From Warburgia ugandensis (taxonomy: Eukaryota; Streptophyta; Magnoliopsida; Canellales; Canellaceae): a stretch of DNA of 64,000 nucleotides. Location of the stretch: contig CP141138.1 in assembly GCA_035236585.1 (NCBI GenBank), positions 30,391,437 to 30,455,436 on the forward strand. The letters are read 5' to 3'. Made by a program: the position numbers and the translations under genes. Each line of letters begins with the position of its first letter. The stretch's first letter is position 1. Positions 43,258 to 55,762 of this stretch are shown piece by piece. The notes beneath the pieces are model-generated. The model searched no databases. It was given only the letters and a program-made list of their open reading frames with translations, and was not told where the DNA came from.

Positions 43258-46200
43258 GCAACCCAAACATGACATGAATCGAAAACAGACATTCCCTCAA
43301 GCTAGGACGTTCCCCATAAGCGACGGGCTACATCAGATCCCGGGTGCGGTGAAAAATAGGCAAGGGTTGCTAGGGCATTCTCCCAGAAGTGACACGCTAC
43401 ACCGGATCCCCGGTGTAGTGAAAAGTGGGCAAGGGCTGCTAGAGCATCTCCTTGGAAGCAAGGCGCTGCATCAGAACCTAGGTGCAGTGAAAAGTGGACA
43501 TGGGTTCACACCATGGAGGTTGAGAAAGGCGGTAGTAAATAGGGTATCTTCAGAACATAAGATTCGCATCACTACATGGAATATAGAGACATTGACAGGT
43601 AAGAGTTTGGAGTTAGTAGATGCAATAAAATGTAGGAGAGTCAACATCACTTGTATTCAAGAAACCAAGTGGAAAGGGGTTAAAGCTAGAGAAATAGATG
43701 GGTATAAATTATGGTACATATTAAGGAAAATAACATAAATGGCGTAGGAATAATAATGGATAAGGAATTAAAGGATAAAGTTTTGGATGTTAAAAGAATC
43801 AGTGATAGAATTATAATAATAAAAATTGTTCTAGGAGAGCAGATTATAAATGTTATAAGTGCATACACACCACAACTAGGGTTACAAGATATAATCAAGA
43901 GATAGTTTTGGGAAGATATGGAGGGAGTCATACAAGAAATTCCCAACACTGAGGGGATATTTATAGGAGCAGACTTAAATGACCATGTAGGAAAAGATAA
44001 GGAAGGATGTGATAGAATGCACGGAGGGTATGGTATAGGTGAACCAAATGAGATGGGGGAGAATATCCTCGATTTTACTTTGTCATATAACCTGTCCATT
44101 ACAAATACACTCTTTAAGAAGAGGGATGGATACTTAATAACCTTTAAAAGTGGACTTCATAAAAGCCAAATAGACTTTTTTCTACTTAGGAATAATGAAC
44201 GATCTATATGTAAGGATTGTAAGGTGATACTTGGTGAGAGTTTAACCTCACAACATAGGTTAATGGTTATGGATACCCATATTAAAAGATGAAGTAAAAG
44301 AATTAAACTTAATATACATCCAAAAACTAAGTGGTGGAACTTAAAAGGAGAGAAAATAACCTCATTCAAAAATAAGTTGATGGTAGAAGGAAATTGGAAC
44401 TATGAAACATAAGTAAATACCATGTGGACTAATATGACTGAGTCCATTAAGAAAGTGGCAAAAGATATCTTAGGAGTATCTAAAGGTAAAAGGCTATTAG
44501 CAAAGGAAACATAGTGGTGGAGTGAAATAGTACAAAAAGTTATTAAGGAAAAACGGATGCGTTTTAAAGCTTGACAGAAGATTAGAAATAATGAAAACTA
44601 TGAACAATATGAGAATGCTAAAAACGCTGCTAAGAGAATAGTAAGTGAGGCTAAACTTAAAGCATATGATGAGCTCTATAATAAATTAGGAACACGAAAA
44701 GGTGAGAAAGATGTGTTTAAACTTGCAAAAGTAAGAGAACAGAAGGGTAAGGACTTAGATCATGTTAGGTGTATTAGAAGCGATGATCAAAGGGTATTTG
44801 TCAAAGAAGAGGAGATCAAACAAATGTGGGAAACATACTTTCAAGAATTATTAAATGACAATGGCTCTGAGAATATAGGGGTTGAAAATAATATAAATCT
44901 AAATAACATTGGATATTATAGATATGAACGTAGGATTAGAATACCTGAAGTAAAAGAGGCCTTGAAAAAGATGAAATTAGGACAAGCCATGGGGCCTGAT
45001 GGTGTACTAATGGAGGTTTGGAAGCATATGAGAGATATTGGGGTAGTTTGGTCGACTAAGTTGTTTAACAAGATTATAAAATCAAAGAAAATGCTTGATG
45101 AGTGGAGGAAAAGCTCTATTGTACCAATCTATAAGAATAAAGGTGACATTCAGAGCTGCACTAATTATCGAGGGATCAAACTTATGAGACACACCATGAA
45201 ACTTTTTGAAAGAGTGATTGAGAAGAGGTTATGACATGAAACAAGTGTATCAAAGAATCAGTTTGGTTTCATGCCTGGGAGGTCTACCATGAAAGCTATT
45301 TTCTTACTAAGACAATTAGTAGAGAAATATAGGGAGAGGAGGAAAGACCTACATATGGTCTTTATCGATTTGGAGAAAGCTTATGATAGAGTCCCTAGAG
45401 AGTTAATATGGAGGATGTTGGGTGGTGAGGGGGTTTCTCAGGGGTATACAGATATAATTAAAGATATGTATGAGGGAGTGGTAACAAATGCTAAAACCAC
45501 TAGTGGCGTGACTGGTGATTTTCCTGTCACTGTAGGATTGCACCAAGGATCAGCATTGAGTCCATACCTCTTCACATTAATTATGGATGAGTTAACAAAA
45601 CATTTGCACGAGGAGATTCCCTGGTGCATGCTATTTGTAGATGATATAGTCTTACTTGATGAGACAAGGGAGGGTGTAAACATAAAGCTAAAGTTATGGA
45701 GAGAAGCATTAGAATCTGAAGGATTTAAAATTAGCACAACTAAAACAGAATATATGGAATGTAATTTTAGTAAGGAGAGTAGGAATGGAACACCAGTCAA
45801 GATTGATAACCAAGAAGTCCCTGTGAAAGGCCTCTTTCGGTACTTAGGATCATTGATCCATGGGTGGAGAGATTTAGAGGGAGGTTACCCAGAGAATCCA
45901 AGTGGGTTGGAACAAATGGAGATGTGCATCTGGAGTTTTATGTAATCGGTGGGTGCCACTAAAACCAAAAGGAAAGTTCTATAGGATGGCTATAAGGCCG
46001 GCCATGCTCTATGGATCAGAGTGTTAGCCAGTTAAGGAACATGATACTCATAGGATGAGCATCACAGAAATGAGGATGTTGAGATGGATGAGTGGCAAGA
46101 CAAGAAATGACAGAATTAGAATGAAAATATTAGAAAAAATTTAGGGGTAGCACCAATAGGTAATAAGATGAGGGAGATTAGACTTAGATGGTTTGGACAT

Positions 46201-46398
46201 GTCCAAAGGAGACCAACAATGACACCAGCACAAAAGAGTAAGGCAATACAAGTAGAAGGTCCTAAAAGGGCAAGGGGAAGGCCCAAAAGAACGTGGATAG
46301 AAGTGGTGAGGAAAGATTTAAAAACTTTGAGACTAAATGAAACCATGGTATTTAATAGAGTGGAATTGAGGAATAAGATTCATATGGCCTACCCCTAA
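43226..46398 (+). pseudogene. RTE ORF: endonuclease-reverse transcriptase (disrupted)
   Basis: The protein is an apurinic-type endonuclease followed by a LINE reverse transcriptase. Endonuclease motifs in order are [39 protein letters not shown] and GESLTSQHR. Reverse transcriptase motifs are IPIYKNKGDIQ or close, [39 protein letters not shown] and the catalytic box FVDDIVLL. The C-terminal part has [10 protein letters not shown] and RLRWFGHVQRR. The frame shifts near 43.73 kb. In-frame stops fall near 43.90, 44.29 and 45.23 kb, and the frame is lost again near 45.87 kb. The RT box itself is intact (F-V-D-D). Confidence 0.88.
43318..43524 (+). repeat. Three 69-bp tandem repeats ahead of the RTE endonuclease
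   Basis: Units start at 43318, 43387 and 43456, each aag[ct]-a-g-gct[ag]cay, followed by a gtg-a-gtgaaaa segment and gggcaaggg or similar. They are in frame in the open frame 43226-43738, which encodes a 23-residue repeat with consensus LHxIPGAVKSGQGLLxH. The frame then runs into the endonuclease. Confidence 0.85.
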
Positions 46399-46440
46399 TT
46401 GGGATAAGGTTTTGATGATGATGATATCTAACAAAAACAT

Positions 46441-47206
46441 ATTTTAGCCAACTTATTAGTTAAGTATTTAAATTAGTTGACTTACTTAGCTAGTTTAACT
46501 GATCACTTAGTTAGTTAGTTTAAATTTAAGAATTAAATAGAAGTGCTTATTAACTAAGTTTATTTACACTTAATTCACGATTAAATAGATGATAAGAACT
46601 ACACCTCAAATAGAAAACATATTTTGTACACAATGAATGATAAATCAATTAGATTTGAAACATTTTTCACCAATTACTTCATATTAAAATGGTTAAATTC
46701 ATATTTTTAATTAAATTATGGCATTGAAATCAGATTTGAAAGTATCCATTCAATTTCAAGTCTCAAATATTTAAATTCAATTCAGCCTAAAATCAAAATC
46801 ATGACCAGATCTATATGTTTTTAACACATGAGGATAATCATTTAATTCTATATATAAAATATTAGATTTAATTTTTAATTTTAATCTGAAATTAAATCAA
46901 AGATCAAACTTCTTCAAATATAAACCATGTAGATTATATATATAACTTTTAATACCGTAAAGTTTAGATCAAAATGTTCCATATATAACCAAAATATATC
47001 TAAAACATCCCAAGATTTAAATAAGATCTAAGCATCAATTAGAAAATCTTAAACATTTATACAAAAATTAAATAAAATATGATTAACCATTTAAATCTAT
47101 ATCAGAAATATGAATTTCTATTAAATGTTAGATAAGAAAACATTTAGTAGAAATTTCCTACAAATACCATCCTAGGCATGAGCCAATTCCTCATCCCGCA
47201 CTCTTC

Positions 47207-47210
<4 letters not shown>
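46441..47210. other. Intergenic, nothing recognised
   Basis: Very A+T-rich. No gene or known repeat seen. Confidence 0.4.

Positions 47211-47293
<83 letters not shown>
47211..47293. repeat. (CT)n microsatellite, about 83 bp
   Basis: An uninterrupted CT dinucleotide run. Confidence 0.98.
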
Positions 47294-47296
<3 letters not shown>

Positions 47297-48119
47297 CATC
47301 CTAGATCAAAGTCCTAGAGACAAAGTGTGTTATAAAACTTAGAATCACAAGAGAAGATGAGGAGGAACAAGTTGGATAAAAAAGAGACGATCAAGATCGA
47401 CTATAGGAATCATGATATCAAGTATATAGATCTCAATCATGGTTGAATTTGGCTCTACTTATTTGTAAGATGCCTATCTCAATCATCATTTTTACATTTG
47501 ATCTAATTCCATTTTAAGTTTGGATATAACTAGTTGTAAGAGCACCTTTGTGATTTATGTTTTAAAAATTAAAAAAACATACATTTAGATCTATATGGAT
47601 TAGATATAAATTTATGTTTGTTATAACAATTATGCTTTGAATATTGTAGTATATTATTCTATGTTAAAACATGTACAAATATTAGATCTATCGAATAGAT
47701 CAACTATATATTGCATGTTTTACTCATTTACAATGTGAGATTATAACTATACATGTATTTTAAATTAGATCTATAGACACATGGTCCTTAGTAGTGATTT
47801 ATAATTAAAGATTTCACTATTCTATGCTTTTATCAGTTATATCGGCATGTGAGTATGCGTAGTATTATTATGTTATGAAGTAAACATATTGGGGCCGGTG
47901 GACGTTGTGCTAGGAAGGTTGACTGATCATCCTTCTTCTGAAATTATATGTGTGTTAGATACTTGGCTGCAAAAGGCCAAATTCAGGTCGATGACATCAT
48001 GGGTAGGTCATGGCCTTGCGTAGCGTGTCCCCTCGTGTGCACGGTGCAGGGAGTCTATCCACTTGGTATCAGAATGATAGCCACAAACTTGATTGGTTTT
48101 TCTCTGTAGCATTGATGGT

Positions 48120-48121
<2 letters not shown>
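47294..48121. other. Intergenic with a possible LTR edge
   Basis: Mostly A+T-rich. The stretch 47890-48061 is less so and ends in CA. Two bases later comes tggtatcagaat at 48064-48075, 10 of 12 matches to the initiator tRNA-Met primer site. This could be the end of an LTR, but no coding relics were recognised next to it. Confidence 0.3.

Positions 48122-48199
<78 letters not shown>
48122..48199. repeat. (TG)n microsatellite, about 78 bp
   Basis: An uninterrupted TG run. The open frame 48010-48390 through it (a Cys-Val repeat) is an artefact of the microsatellite. Confidence 0.98.
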
Positions 48200-48200
<1 letters not shown>

Positions 48201-49119
48201 ATTGAGACATGTTGATTATATTAAAGCATTATATAGTTTAAATTATTTTCGTCTATTAATTCTTGATGATGACTTACTATCCAGTTTAGATGAGTATATT
48301 TATGAGATGATGCATCACTTGAGTTTTGGTGATCTTTTATATCTTGTAAAATACCTTACAAAGGTTACTGTTGTATTTGAAACAATATGACCGATATTGA
48401 AACTGATAATTTGATTTGTTTTGGCATGACATTGATTTGTAAAGTATGATTGAGATTTCAGAGTTTTGTTATACTGCTCATTATGCATTATAATTTACTC
48501 AACTGCATAACATGTGATTATATACCCTTTTTGGATTTGAAACTGCATAACTCCATATTTCGATGATGAAACTACCTACACAAGTGTAAGCTTGTCAAGA
48601 CATTGTAAATTGGTCTAGAGAAATAGAATAGGGAAAAGGGAGTAGAAGATTGCGCAAGTGATCTGAAGAGAAGAGCATGACAAGTATAATAAAAAGGTTT
48701 GAAATATAGTTGATGATCTAGTGAACTGACATAATGTTGACTTCATATGGCTTTACTTTATTTACATGTGGGATGTCAAATGGAGTTATAGTGATGTGGC
48801 TATGACTAGAGTGGTCATGGGGAAGTTGGTTTTATTCCTAGCCTTTTGGCACTATTAAATGCTTCTTTTTATTTAAACGTAAACAGACATGTGTGTGGAT
48901 GTATTTTGGAGGCAGATGTAGTCTGCTTTGTTTATTTCACCTGTATTTTGTTTGTTAGGTGTCACATCACATGCGTTAAATGCTCTGGGTCCAACATACA
49001 GGGGAGACTTTATCAGATTTCTAGTAGGAATGTAGTATTCATTACTTTGAAAATCCTTATTTTTGAAAAAAAAAAAAATGACATTAGGGAATTGTAAGGC
49101 CTTTTCATTAAATTTGTTT
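48200..49119. other. Intergenic, nothing recognised
   Basis: No gene or known repeat seen. A 13-base A run lies near 49067-49078. Confidence 0.35.
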
Positions 49120-49226
49120 TTTGTTGTTTGGTTTCTAAATAGTTTTTCAAACTTGGGGCCCCACAATTGTAAAAGATTTTATGAAAAAGTGTTAGAAAAA
49201 TTCGGGATGTCAAGTTGGTATCAAAG
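49120..49226 (+). mobile_element. LTR remnant with initiator tRNA-Met primer site (broken)
   Basis: The end cgggatgtca (to 49212) is typical of Ty3/gypsy LTRs of the Tekay/Del type. It is followed by tggtatcaaagc (49216-49226 region), one mismatch from the initiator tRNA-Met primer site. A ggggcccc...attgtaaaag segment just upstream resembles the start of the LTR at 63623. No coding relics recognised downstream. Confidence 0.5.
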
Positions 49227-49885
49227 CTAGTTCCCCTCATGATGGTGGGTTAGCCTCCAAGGACACAGGTTCCCTAAGGGGGGAAGAGGGGGCTTGCGAC
49301 CCTAGTTTATCTTGGTGGGTGGTTCAAGTGGGGTGTCGAGCTACAGGATGTCTGCTTAGGGGTGTCTACTATGGGTAATTGTGAGAGTTAGTCCCACATC
49401 AACCGGGGAGTGAGTGTTGTGCTAGGTATTAGAGTTCTGAGGAACTCTCTTAAAGCCCAGTCACTCCTTTCATAGCCAGTCCAACATATCCAAAAGTCAT
49501 ATATAGTATTCAAGTGAGAATGAGTTGTTTGGATATGAGTTATATGAATAACTTGTACAAACAATGTTGATAAATGTAAGGAAAGATGCAACCCATGAGA
49601 GTTGGCAAGTTCTAAGAAAACAATATATTTTTTAGTCCTAGTATGAGTGAGAGGATAACTCTTACGAATTCGTATAGTTCTTAGAGTAAGGAATAATAGT
49701 ATACAAGTATAAAATTAATATATCTAAATGAAAACTCTGTTAGTTAATAGATCTATTTGCATGGGCAACCTTTTGAGGATTCAATTTTTAATTTTGATGA
49801 TGTGTATAAACCTTCAAAGATTCAAATCTCATAATATAATATAGCCATGTAGAAGCAATCCTCACCAAGGGTTGAGTTTGAGGAT

Positions 49886-51517
49886 TTCACACCCCCCAAC
49901 ATTTCATAAATAAATCACAAATTTCATGTATTTGCAAATACATTTTCATATAATAAGTTTCCAATTGCAAAATGAATAGACATGGCATTTCAGAACTAAT
50001 ACTTTGCATGAAAAACAAATGTGTTAACTACTTAATTCAAAAATCTTAATATCCCAATCTTAAACTCTTTCAAACATGATAGAGTAGAAATAAATGGTTT
50101 TCATTTTTCACAAAAGTATATCGATGTTAAAACTACATATCTCCCTTGTTTTGCTTCATGATTCAATTATATCCCTCTAATCAATTAATAGATCAACCTG
50201 TAGATATTCCATATTCCTTGTCAATATTAAGTTATATTAATAATTATAAAAAGGAATCTATTCTAGCCCTAGTTTGACGGTCCAAATAATCTGTTAATTG
50301 TCGAACCATTAAGTTTAACACAATTCATCACTCCTCATTATATGATCTCAGCTACTTAGGCTGTTGGTCTACTTTCCACATTATGGATTTTCTAAGGCCA
50401 TTAGAGTTCTAATAAGTCATTTAGAAATGATTGATCATTGATCAGATGAGAGAAACATTGTCAGATCTCCCTTTGATCTACTGTTTATCCCTAGATTGGT
50501 GATCCAATGGATAGAAGTGGTCGGATCTTGATCTTAGCATGTTTTTAGACATTTTAGCTAATTGATTAGTGAAATTCAGCTCATCTTATGTCAATTTGAG
50601 GTTTAGGAATGCAATGGTGCCATCTAATTACAGATCAGGGGTCATTAGTTCACTATTTCTTTAATATTTGATTGGACGGTTCAGATTATTCACTTAATTT
50701 TCATCTAGATCTTTCAATTTCTACTATATACTAGTTAATTCAATGTTTCAAAACTCATATGTGGTATTTGATCATTGATTAGACATCAAGAAGTCACTAT
50801 TTAAATAGTGATAGATCAGATTGACTTCATTTTTTCAGTGAAACCATTTGATCACACCGTGCGACTTTCACCTCTCTGATTGATGGTCACGATGGCCTCG
50901 GATTTCCCAACAACCTTGGGGGTTTTGATCATTTCATGGTGCTGTGCAAAATGGTCAGCTCAAATTAGTGATTTAAGCAGGCGTCATCTTTGGCGACAAC
51001 CTAAACTTTTTGACAAAACCCTCACTGTTTTCTCCCCCTTTGCTGACGTACCATTCTCCTTTGGCTGCCTGGCTCTCTCCTCCTTCTTCTTCCTTCTCTT
51101 CTCCTTTGTTCTTCTTTCTCCCCGTCAGTTCACTCAATGTGCGTATGTGTCGGGTTCAGGAATAGACCATTAGGTCTGTTCTCATTTCACTTAAGTGGGG
51201 AGGGATACCTGTATCAAATATGCCCCCCTCTGTTTAAGGCATTTCATTTTTTTTTCCTCTTATTTTTACAAAAATGACCTTTATATTTAAATCCTCATAT
51301 CTCCTTTGTTTGAACTTTGATTTAAGCAAACTTATTGTCATTGGAATCGTATTTTTGAGTCAATCCAATTATGTAGGTTCCAATACTTGATTTGATGTCT
51401 ATTAAGTTTTTCACTTATAAAACTTCAAAAATAGAAAATTCAATATATTCTTTTCGTCCCAATTTAACATTTTTCAAAATTTATTCAAATTGAGATTTAA
51501 AAATTAAGGATGTTACA
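49886..51517 (+). mobile_element. Possible solitary Ty3/gypsy LTR
   Basis: The left edge (ttcacacccccc) resembles a decayed TGTNACACCCC start, and the right edge ends ggatgttaca, both common in plant gypsy LTRs. Internal phrases such as catatctcctttgtttgaac also recur in such LTRs. No primer site follows. No target-site duplication was found. An open frame at 50880-51173 inside it has no recognised domain. Confidence 0.35.
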
Positions 51518-52844
51518 TTTTTTTACTTATAGTGCTAGGTGTCTCAGATTCAAAATCTTGAGCAACCTATGAAACTTAAACTCTTTCCTAGAGCAGAGAC
51601 GTTTGATTGCTTGGGTCCCAAGGTAAGATGTTAAGTGGATGGGCCCTACTTAATTAGAAAATGTCTAAACCATGTTAAAATATTTGGTTATGGGCCCCTT
51701 CTTATTAAAAATGTACAAACCAAATAAAGGGGGTGCCATTATCAATTCATACACTTGACACATTTATGATATATGCCCTATTTATCATATTTGAAACATT
51801 TTTTTTTATCATTAGAAATCTCTTTCCTAGCTCTATCCATCTATTATAAAATCATATTTCTATTAAAAACCATATTTTCATAACTGGACAAGAAAATCTT
51901 ATTTTTTGTTATTAGCAAAAATGGTTACAAAAATTTGGTGATTAAATTCATTCTACTAAAAATTCAAAGCTAGGGATATCAAATGAGTGAAGTTGATTAA
52001 GCATATGTTATTCTACATGTAAAAAATGCAAAACCACACCATAACTTACCATGTGATCGTGCCCTATTGTAGCGCTTAGTGCCTCATTCCCCCTAACCTA
52101 AGCTATCTCAAAGGGACTTTCACTATTTGGACGTGATACTCTTATCATATTTCTTTATCAATTGTATAGTTTTTGTAATCTCAAATACACTTAAGCATTC
52201 TAAGGAGTAGACTCTACCCCAAAGTGACTATTAGAAGATTTAAGCCACTCATTATGTATAGTGTACATAAAGTAAGTAACCCACAAGAAATCATCACATT
52301 TGGATAAGCCTAGCCACTTGTTTTGAATCTTCAAAAACTTAAATTGAAATGAATAGTATTAATTTCTAGAAGAACAATATAGAATAAAAACATTTAACAA
52401 TCATGAAATTTGATTTCTAAGTTGTCTATGCCATTCGAAACATGATGAATAACTTAGATCTACAAAACATAATCATCATGATTGAGAAAAAGTAATGTTA
52501 CTCCTTAGACGCTTAAGCGCAAATCTTCTATTAGGAATACTTCACGAGATGGGAGAGTGTTTCATCAACAATCATTTTGACTTTTGAACTATGTTATCAT
52601 GCTAAATGATGGGTAGTGATGTGTGCACCCCTTATTTTTCCTCAGAGTCCCAGTAGGCGTACATGCTATTAAGAGTTAGAAGAAGTCCACATCCCCTTTT
52701 CAAGGGTGGTGAAGATTTATTCTATATATTTAAGGCATTCATCATATTTGCAGGCTTAGATAGGTTAGAGATCAAATTTCATATTCATTAAAAGCTTTTA
52801 GCCTATGTTTTTTGAGAAAATTAGTGGGCATCCATTTTGTTAAA
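51518..52844. other. Intergenic, nothing recognised
   Basis: A+T-rich sequence with no supported gene. Possibly decayed repeats. Confidence 0.35.
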
Positions 52845-53160
52845 ATTTTCAAAGACCCAAAACAAGTAGCTAGATCATCCAAGTGCATTGTTTTCTATTG
52901 GTTGCCTATTTTTGATATGAAGAACATGATGAATGTCTTAGATCTACCAAAAAATTTATTTTAAAAAAAAAAGCATGGACGCGTTCCCCCTCTGAAGGCG
53001 TGTTCGCCTACAAGGACTCTTTTTCTCGTGAGCCCTCTCGTGAATTGTATGAAAGCCAGATTTTTAAACATTTGAACCTTCACAATCTTGCTCTTGACTT
53101 AGATGGGTGGTGCTCCAAAATTCTTATCCATTAGATGATCTTAATAGCTGCTGCATCGAG
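52845..53160 (+). repeat. Dispersed repeat with copies at 22.2 and 62.8 kb (unclassified)
   Basis: The start (attttcaaagaccc, then tggttgcctat) resembles 22237-22320. The end (cttagatgggtggtgctcc, then cttatccattagatgatct) resembles 62905-62965. No ends or coding capacity were identified. Confidence 0.45.
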
Positions 53161-55578
53161 TTGTAAAATGGATAACAAAAGGTTTTACTCTCCATTTTTC
53201 AACTCAAGAAAACAACAGCTAAGAATTGTCGAATGGATGAAAATTTCATAACATAGCCCAACTATGTAAAGAGCAAGATGTTAAATAGTTTGGATTTAGA
53301 TATATGGACTACCTAAAGCTATAGCCATTTCATACCATTCAGCAAGGGGCTTGTGGGGTGAATATATCGCTACATAAATGAATTGCCAAGTTCTTTTGCA
53401 CTTGTGCCATGTGTACCTGTAGGGAAAGTATAAAATAACAATTCCTTTTCTTCTTTAAATAGCTAGTTAAAATTATTGTTTAATAGTTTTCACATTACTT
53501 TTCAGGTGTTAGATGTATATAATATTTGGTTTTCTTAAGTCATACCAACGATCACATGCTAATGTACAGACCACAAGACAACCAAAAATTTAATAATACC
53601 ATGCAATAATTAAGCATATGTTTATAAAAAAAAAAAATTTAAAGGAGAAAATTATTTTTCATATATGAGTTTATAACTTATTATTTTAATTTTTTAACTA
53701 AATTTATAAATACTATATGAAAATTTGGCAAATTATTTGTGAAGTTAGAGTTTTATTAGGCAAATTAATGGTAATTTCTAGATAATTGTTTTGCACTTGA
53801 AAAACGTGAAAACTTATGATCCGTTCAAAGCCAAGCCAAGCCCTCATATAACTAAGTGAGTGGTTCAGATGTAGTACTTCTTTTCTTTTTAACATAATTT
53901 GGCCTTGCCAGGAAGAAATGAGAAAATTATATAAGGGCGATAACCGCTCTTTGTGGCTTAGGAGCGGGCTCTTCAAGCCAAGTGACATCCAAAGCTAAGA
54001 TACTATACTGGTTATTAGAATTTGAAGGCCACGTGTCATGTTACCCAGCTCTAAGTTAAATTAGCCCGTGTGTTTTCTCAATAAAGCTCGTGAGATGGGA
54101 GACATTAGTGCTCTACATATATCATTTCTCGGGAGAAAAAGAAGATTATCAATGAACTAGGATCCTCTGACCAAGGTCAGATCAATGGAAGAGGGTAGAC
54201 TGGTGGTTGTCAATTAGATTCGACAACAAAAATCCTATTTACCTTGCCCAGATGGGCCCACGAATTGATCCAATACAAAGCAACAACCACGTATCTACAG
54301 CTTTTGGAAGTAGAAGGCCACAAATTGATAGGTTGTACCTGCAACTTGTTGCTACCCATTCAAGACTTGCCTTACAGTTGCAGACGTCTTTCTACTGTTC
54401 TTTGATCGCTAATCTGCAAGTCAAACGGCCTTAACTTCATGACCATATGTTTCGCGGACTGGTAGCGTGTCAAGCGTGGATTATTTTCTTCCAACGAATC
54501 AAAGGCATATTCAAAACGTCCTTTCTCATGTGAGGAAACCTCCTGGAAAGTGCACGGAATTGCCACTACTGTGCATATTCTCCGTTTTCTCCCGAATAAC
54601 AAGATATTACACCTACAGAGTCGATATATGGAGGCCCCACACGAACTTCTAACAATGTACTACTCTCCATCTCTCCTATTGACAGTGATGCAAAGAAAGA
54701 GACGAATTAGGATCATCCCATCGTGGTGGCACCGGCTGAACTGGATTGGATTCGGCTCAACTGACATTGGGGTCAATCAAGAAAACCCTGACCTATCATA
54801 ACCTCATCATGATGAAACTTTGAAGCAACATACCTCAAAGAAGAGCGGGTAGACAACACGGCATTTCATGGAAGACAAGGCTTACACAGAAATAATATGA
54901 TATTGGTTAATTTTATGGAAATTATGGCGTTGGCTATGTCATGGACCCCATGTGACTTCATTGGAAAGCATCTCTAGGTCTCGTGACGGTTTGTACTTTG
55001 CTCAACCAAATGTAGTGAGTACAAGTGTAAAGGTCTTTATGATAAAAGATTCGAGTGGAATCGTTTCTTGTCTTGAACCTTTTTCTCTTGTCTTTCTTTT
55101 CTCTCATTTTTTTTTTTTTTTTTTCTTTTATCTTTGGGAGAAGGGGCTTTTTCTAAAAAAGAAGAAGCAAAGATAGAATTTTGGGGCCCGCAAATATTAA
55201 AAAATTAGGCAACCATATGCATGATGTTCAGGCATAAAATCTTTGAAAGCATCGGTAGGATATGATTTTTAATATTTTCATATTTTGGGAGCAAAATGTT
55301 TAATCTTTTCAACATGGACTTTAAACTAGACTTACAAAAACGTGTGAAAAGTTGACAAATTTATCCGTGAAATCTGTATGTTTTTTATTTCCATAATTTG
55401 GAACTGAATTTTAATAATAATAAAAATGAACTTTTGAATTATTCAAGTTCTTTCAAAAATTTTCAATTATTTACACTTTTGTAATTATGCCCATAAACAC
55501 TTACATGAGGGCTTGGCTTTCTCTGCCCCAATATAGAAGTGTTGAAGCAAAAACCACAAGTAAAACAATTGCCAAAAT
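53161..55578. other. Intergenic; 53.95-54.9 kb less A+T-rich and apparently unique
   Basis: The stretch 53950-54900 has more balanced composition and several short overlapping frames on both strands (for example 54207-54434 and 54550-54801). None has a recognised domain or splice partners. It may be single-copy non-coding sequence. A T run lies at about 55108-55125. Confidence 0.35.
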
Positions 55579-55762
55579 GAGCCTTGGGTTTTTTTGTTGT
55601 TATAAAAATTATCACTGTGTGACCTTGAGGTCACTGGTTCAAGATATGGAAATAGTCTCTTGTAAAAATACAAAGTAAGACTGCGCACTATAGGCCCTTG
55701 GGATCTGCCCCTTCCCCGAACCCTGCATAGGCAGGAGCTTCGTGCACTGGAGCTGCCATCCA
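55579..55762 (+). mobile_element. Au-family SINE, diverged head
   Basis: After gagccttggg the next ~30 bp are aberrant. The sequence then follows the family: gtgtgaccttgaggtcac, ggttcaagatatggaaatag, gtaagactgcgcac, ccccttccccgaaccctgc and gcaggagcttcgtgcac. No clear target-site duplication. Confidence 0.85.

Larger units (their letters stand above)
42937..46424 (+). mobile_element. RTE LINE, copy 2, nearly full length with target-site duplication
   Basis: A plant RTE-clade non-LTR retrotransposon of 3,488 bp. It is bracketed by 16-bp direct repeats (tatctaaaaaaagcat at 42921-42936, tatctaacaaaaacat at 46425-46440; 14 of 16 match). The 5' end has the RTE-typical cagtcccaagccc and ggaggg. Two structured repeats and three 69-bp repeats follow, then an endonuclease and a reverse transcriptase. 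The 3' end is ctaattgggataagg with a ttgatgatgatga tail. The open frame is interrupted several times, so this copy is not active. It belongs to the same family as 10330-13590. Confidence 0.93.

Noticed and set aside
48010-48390. 126-codon open frame with a long Cys-Val repeat
   Set aside because: It is created by the (TG)n microsatellite. No start context, domain or splice partners.
50880-51173. 97-codon frame with a hydrophobic, Phe-rich tail
   Set aside because: T/C-rich composition produces Phe/Leu/Ser runs. It lies in a probable gypsy LTR, and no domain is recognised.
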